From Sporocytophaga myxococcoides (GTDB lineage: Bacteria; Bacteroidota; Bacteroidia; Cytophagales; Cytophagaceae): 64,000 nt of DNA. The position numbers were made by a program, and so were the translations under genes. The stretch covers positions 372,001 to 436,000 of the forward strand of contig NZ_BBLT01000003.1 of the NCBI RefSeq assembly GCF_000775915.1, written 5' to 3'. Each line of letters begins with the position of its first letter. The stretch's first letter is position 1. The notes beneath the pieces were generated by a model. The model had not been told where the DNA came from. It did not search any database and was given only the letters and a program-made list of their open reading frames with translations. Of this stretch, positions 61,891 through 64,000 are shown piece after piece.

Positions 61891-62583
61891 ATGAACGAAA
61901 GCAAAAAATACAAAATACTTATAGTAGACGATGAGCCCGCCATTGTCGAAATATTGGATTACAACCTCAGGAAAGAAGGCTATCTGACTAAATCTGCCAG
62001 CAATGGTAAGGATGCGATAAATTGTGTTAAATCCTTTGCTCCTGACATGATCTTATTAGATATAATGATGCCCACAATTGATGGAATTGAGACATGCAGA
62101 CAAATCAGGGCTATGGAGGGTACAGAGAACACGCACATTATTTTCTTAACAGCCCGCTCGGAAGAATATTCTGAAGTTGCTGCTTTTGAAGTAGGTGGTA
62201 ATGATTTTATTACAAAACCTATCAAGCCTAGAGCGCTATTAAGTAGGATTTCAGCAATTTTCAAAAGGGGATTAATAGAAGAAAAAAGTGGGAAAATTGT
62301 TTCATTTAAAGACATAACAATCAATAAAGAAAGTTATACAGTCCTGAAAAACAATGAGAAGGTTGCACTGACTAAAAAAGAGTTTGAGCTTCTTTTCTTT
62401 CTGTGTTCTCACCCCAATAAAGTTTTTAACAGAGATGATCTGCTTAAGAAAATCTGGGGAGATGACATTTTTGTAGTCTCCAGAACAATTGATGTCCATA
62501 TCAGGAAGATAAGAGAGAAAATTGGCGAAAATTACATTAACACCATTAAGGGTATTGGCTACAAGTTTGAGAGCAGTGAATAG
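61891..62583 (+). CDS. OmpR-family response regulator
   Basis: The 230-aa protein has a receiver domain with IVDDEPAIVEILD and phospho-acceptor D57 (DMILLDIMMPTIDG), the K in ITKPIKP, and a winged-helix DNA-binding domain (ALTKKEFELLFFLCSHPNKVFNRDDLLKKIWG, then RTIDVHIRKIREKIGE). No histidine kinase gene is adjacent; the next gene is a metallophosphoesterase. The partner kinase is probably elsewhere. Confidence 0.94.
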   Translation: MNESKKYKILIVDDEPAIVEILDYNLRKEGYLTKSASNGKDAINCVKSFAPDMILLDIMMPTIDGIETCRQIRAMEGTENTHIIFLTARSEEYSEVAAFEVGGNDFITKPIKPRALLSRISAIFKRGLIEEKSGKIVSFKDITINKESYTVLKNNEKVALTKKEFELLFFLCSHPNKVFNRDDLLKKIWGDDIFVVSRTIDVHIRKIREKIGENYINTIKGIGYKFESSE

Positions 62584-62669
62584 AGTTTACCCAAACTTAA
62601 TGATATTATAGTCTTTTCTTAACATGCTTTTCCTTGTCCTTATTGTTATTCAAATAAACAACAGTGGTT

Positions 62670-63530
62670 ATGCATTACAGAACCATCGTAATTTCGGATA
62701 TACACCTTGGAACTTCAGGGTCCAAGGCTAAAGAGGTTACCTCTTTTCTAAAATATAATTCCTGTGATGAACTCATTCTCAACGGTGATATTATTGATGG
62801 ATGGCAACTGAAAAAGTTTGGAGCATGGAAAAAACATCATACCAAATTCTTTAAAAGGATACTTAGAGCTATCGAAAAGTATGACACAAAAGTCATATAC
62901 CTCAGGGGAAATCATGACGACTTTCTGGATAACATTATCCCTTTCAGATTTGGTAATATCTCTGTTCAAAAAGATTACATCATCACTTCCGGTGATAAAA
63001 GATTTTATGTTGTTCATGGTGATGTTTTTGATTCAGTAACTACTAACCTTAAGTGGATTGCTAAGCTTGGCGATATTGGTTATACCTTTCTGTTATGGCT
63101 CAATCAGCGCTATAATAGCTATCGCATGAAAAGAGGCTTGCCATACTATTCCTTATCTCAGGCAGTTAAGGGGAAGGTAAAGAAAGCAGTCTCCTATATC
63201 TCTGAGTTTGAAAATGAAATCATTTGTCTTGCTAAAATTAAAAAATGTGATGGCATTATTTGCGGACATATTCATCAGCCGGCTATAAAAAATATTAATG
63301 GAACAATCTATATGAATTCAGGTGATTGGGTGGAAAGCCTCAGTGCATTAGTAGAAGATTTTGAAGGGAACTGGAATATCATTCACTATGCGGATTATAG
63401 CCTTGCTGAGGACATCGCTGAAGAAGAGGAAGAAGAAGGAACGGATTTATTTGATATGGACATTATCCATTTGAAAGCAGAAATTGAGATAAGAAAAAAA
63501 ACAATAAGCGGTTATAATTTAAACATATGA
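62670..63530 (+). CDS. Metallophosphoesterase, UDP-2,3-diacylglucosamine diphosphatase-like
   Basis: The start at 62670 (ATG, MHYRTIVISDIHLG) is preferred to GTG at 62664. 286 aa. Motifs of the calcineurin-like fold: SDIHLGTSGSKA, LNGDIIDGWQL, LRGNHDDF, VVHGDVFDS, and GHIHQPA. It resembles LpxH-type enzymes and other UDP-sugar or phosphate hydrolases. C-terminal region is acidic with a run of Glu. Stop overlaps a 40-aa ORF start (ATGA at 63527-63530). Confidence 0.88.
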   Translation: MHYRTIVISDIHLGTSGSKAKEVTSFLKYNSCDELILNGDIIDGWQLKKFGAWKKHHTKFFKRILRAIEKYDTKVIYLRGNHDDFLDNIIPFRFGNISVQKDYIITSGDKRFYVVHGDVFDSVTTNLKWIAKLGDIGYTFLLWLNQRYNSYRMKRGLPYYSLSQAVKGKVKKAVSYISEFENEIICLAKIKKCDGIICGHIHQPAIKNINGTIYMNSGDWVESLSALVEDFEGNWNIIHYADYSLAEDIAEEEEEEGTDLFDMDIIHLKAEIEIRKKTISGYNLNI

Positions 63531-63649
63531 AAACACTATTTGAATTATACATAAGACTACAATCTGTTGTATTACAGTACCGTGTTACTATCCTTTATTT
63601 TGCTCTGAAAGGCAGCAAGATAAAAAGACGTTTTCTAATACCTGTATGA
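63527..63649 (+). CDS. Small ORF, 40 aa, coupled on both sides
   Basis: ATG 63527-63529 overlaps the upstream stop, and its own stop TGA at 63647-63649 overlaps the next ATG at 63646-63648. The product starts MKTLFELYIRL and ends KGSKIKRRFLIPV; it is basic with a hydrophobic centre. Not recognised. The double ATGA arrangement makes it either a real microprotein or a coupling linker. Too short to judge by family. Confidence 0.45.
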   Translation: MKTLFELYIRLQSVVLQYRVTILYFALKGSKIKRRFLIPV

Positions 63650-64000
63650 AAATATTATATGCTATTCAGGGAACCGGAAATGGCCATTTAAGTCGTGCCC
63701 GCGATATTATCCCTATATTACAAAGCCGAGGTGATCTAGACATCCTGGTAAGTGGCATTCAAGCAGATGTAATGTTGCCCTATCCAGTTAAATATAAATA
63801 TCAGGGTTTGAGTTTTATATTCGGAAAATCTGGGGGGGTAGATCTTATAAATACTTATTTAAAGAATAATAGTAAGAAGTTTTTTTCCGAGCTCCGGGAA
63901 ATTCCTATTGAAAAATACGATATAGTAATTAATGATTTTGAACCTGTGAGTGCCTGGGCTTGTCATCTGAAAAGGAGACCATGCATAGCGCTTAGCCATC
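63646..64000 (+). CDS. GT-B glycosyltransferase (partial, C-terminus beyond window)
   Basis: Starts MKILYAIQGTGNGHLSRARDIIPIL, the Gly-rich N-terminal motif of GT28/MurG-like or UGT-type glycosyltransferases (GTGNGHLSRA). The frame is open for 118 codons to the window end. Further on is an AWACHLKRRPCIALSH-type segment of the N-domain. Follows the phosphoesterase and the 40-aa ORF as an operon. Acceptor unknown. Confidence 0.82.
   Translation, partial: MKILYAIQGTGNGHLSRARDIIPILQSRGDLDILVSGIQADVMLPYPVKYKYQGLSFIFGKSGGVDLINTYLKNNSKKFFSELREIPIEKYDIVINDFEPVSAWACHLKRRPCIALSH

Overview
The window is AT-rich chromosomal DNA from a member of the Bacteroidota, most likely a gliding Cytophagales-type bacterium (inference). 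The evidence is a fused SecDF, a GldM homologue, a PorP/SprF-family outer-membrane protein, several secreted proteins with type A or type B type IX secretion (T9SS) C-terminal domains, Bacteroidota-style promoters (TTTG, about 20 bp, TAnnTTTG), and long Ala/Lys tails on S16 and L19. No rRNA, tRNA, CRISPR array, insertion sequence or prophage was recognised.

Layout. 1-2.5 kb: a 1-Cys peroxiredoxin (cut by the window edge) divergent from an OsmC protein, then a dihydrolipoamide-dehydrogenase-like flavoprotein that lacks both redox cysteines. 2.8-7 kb: a membrane-anchored coiled-coil protein, an APC permease, a tiny lipoprotein and a beta-lactamase-fold protein with Thr in place of the catalytic Ser. 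7-10.3 kb: an orphan GldM, a DUF2867 protein, and a secreted protein followed by a tandem partial copy. 10.3-17.3 kb: purU divergent from a MarR-fadN-fadA-fadE beta-oxidation operon, with a 26-bp near-perfect palindrome between them. 17.5-24.1 kb: a 917-aa T9SS cargo protein, an AraC regulator, an NmrA-like protein, and a decayed T9SS cargo gene. 24.4-27.6 kb: an island of small hydrophilic proteins, two of them paralogous, plus an orphan gene and a quinone-oxidoreductase-like gene. 28-36.8 kb: a beta-helix/LamG T9SS cargo protein, a DUF937-like protein, and a PorP/SprF protein divergent from an ECF sigma factor, an anti-sigma-like protein and an LRR protein.

37-51.4 kb is the housekeeping core: secDF, ppa, udk, rdgB, the classical rpsP-rimM-trmD-rplS ribosome and tRNA operon, dapF, secA, a SPOR lipoprotein and an M20 amidohydrolase. 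51.4-64 kb holds an SDR, a Crp/Fnr regulator, a PAS/GAF membrane sensor coupled to a CxC thioredoxin-fold protein, an aldo/keto reductase, a ferredoxin, a LysR regulator, a family 2 glycosyltransferase, tag, a malectin-like T9SS cargo protein, a lone OmpR-type response regulator, and a metallophosphoesterase / 40-aa ORF / GT-B glycosyltransferase string joined by two ATGA overlaps.

The most unusual part is 32.1-36.8 kb. The predicted anti-sigma factor has its extracytoplasmic half built from a SprB-type repeat and a type B (gliding-motility-associated) C-terminal domain, that is, the modules of T9SS cargo. It lies next to the sigma factor, a PorP/SprF protein and a secreted LRR protein with the same kind of C-terminus. 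This suggests a regulatory module that reads T9SS secretion or surface status. Second is a set of facing tracts of a 7-bp periodic repeat (AAAGTNN) around udk and rdgB.
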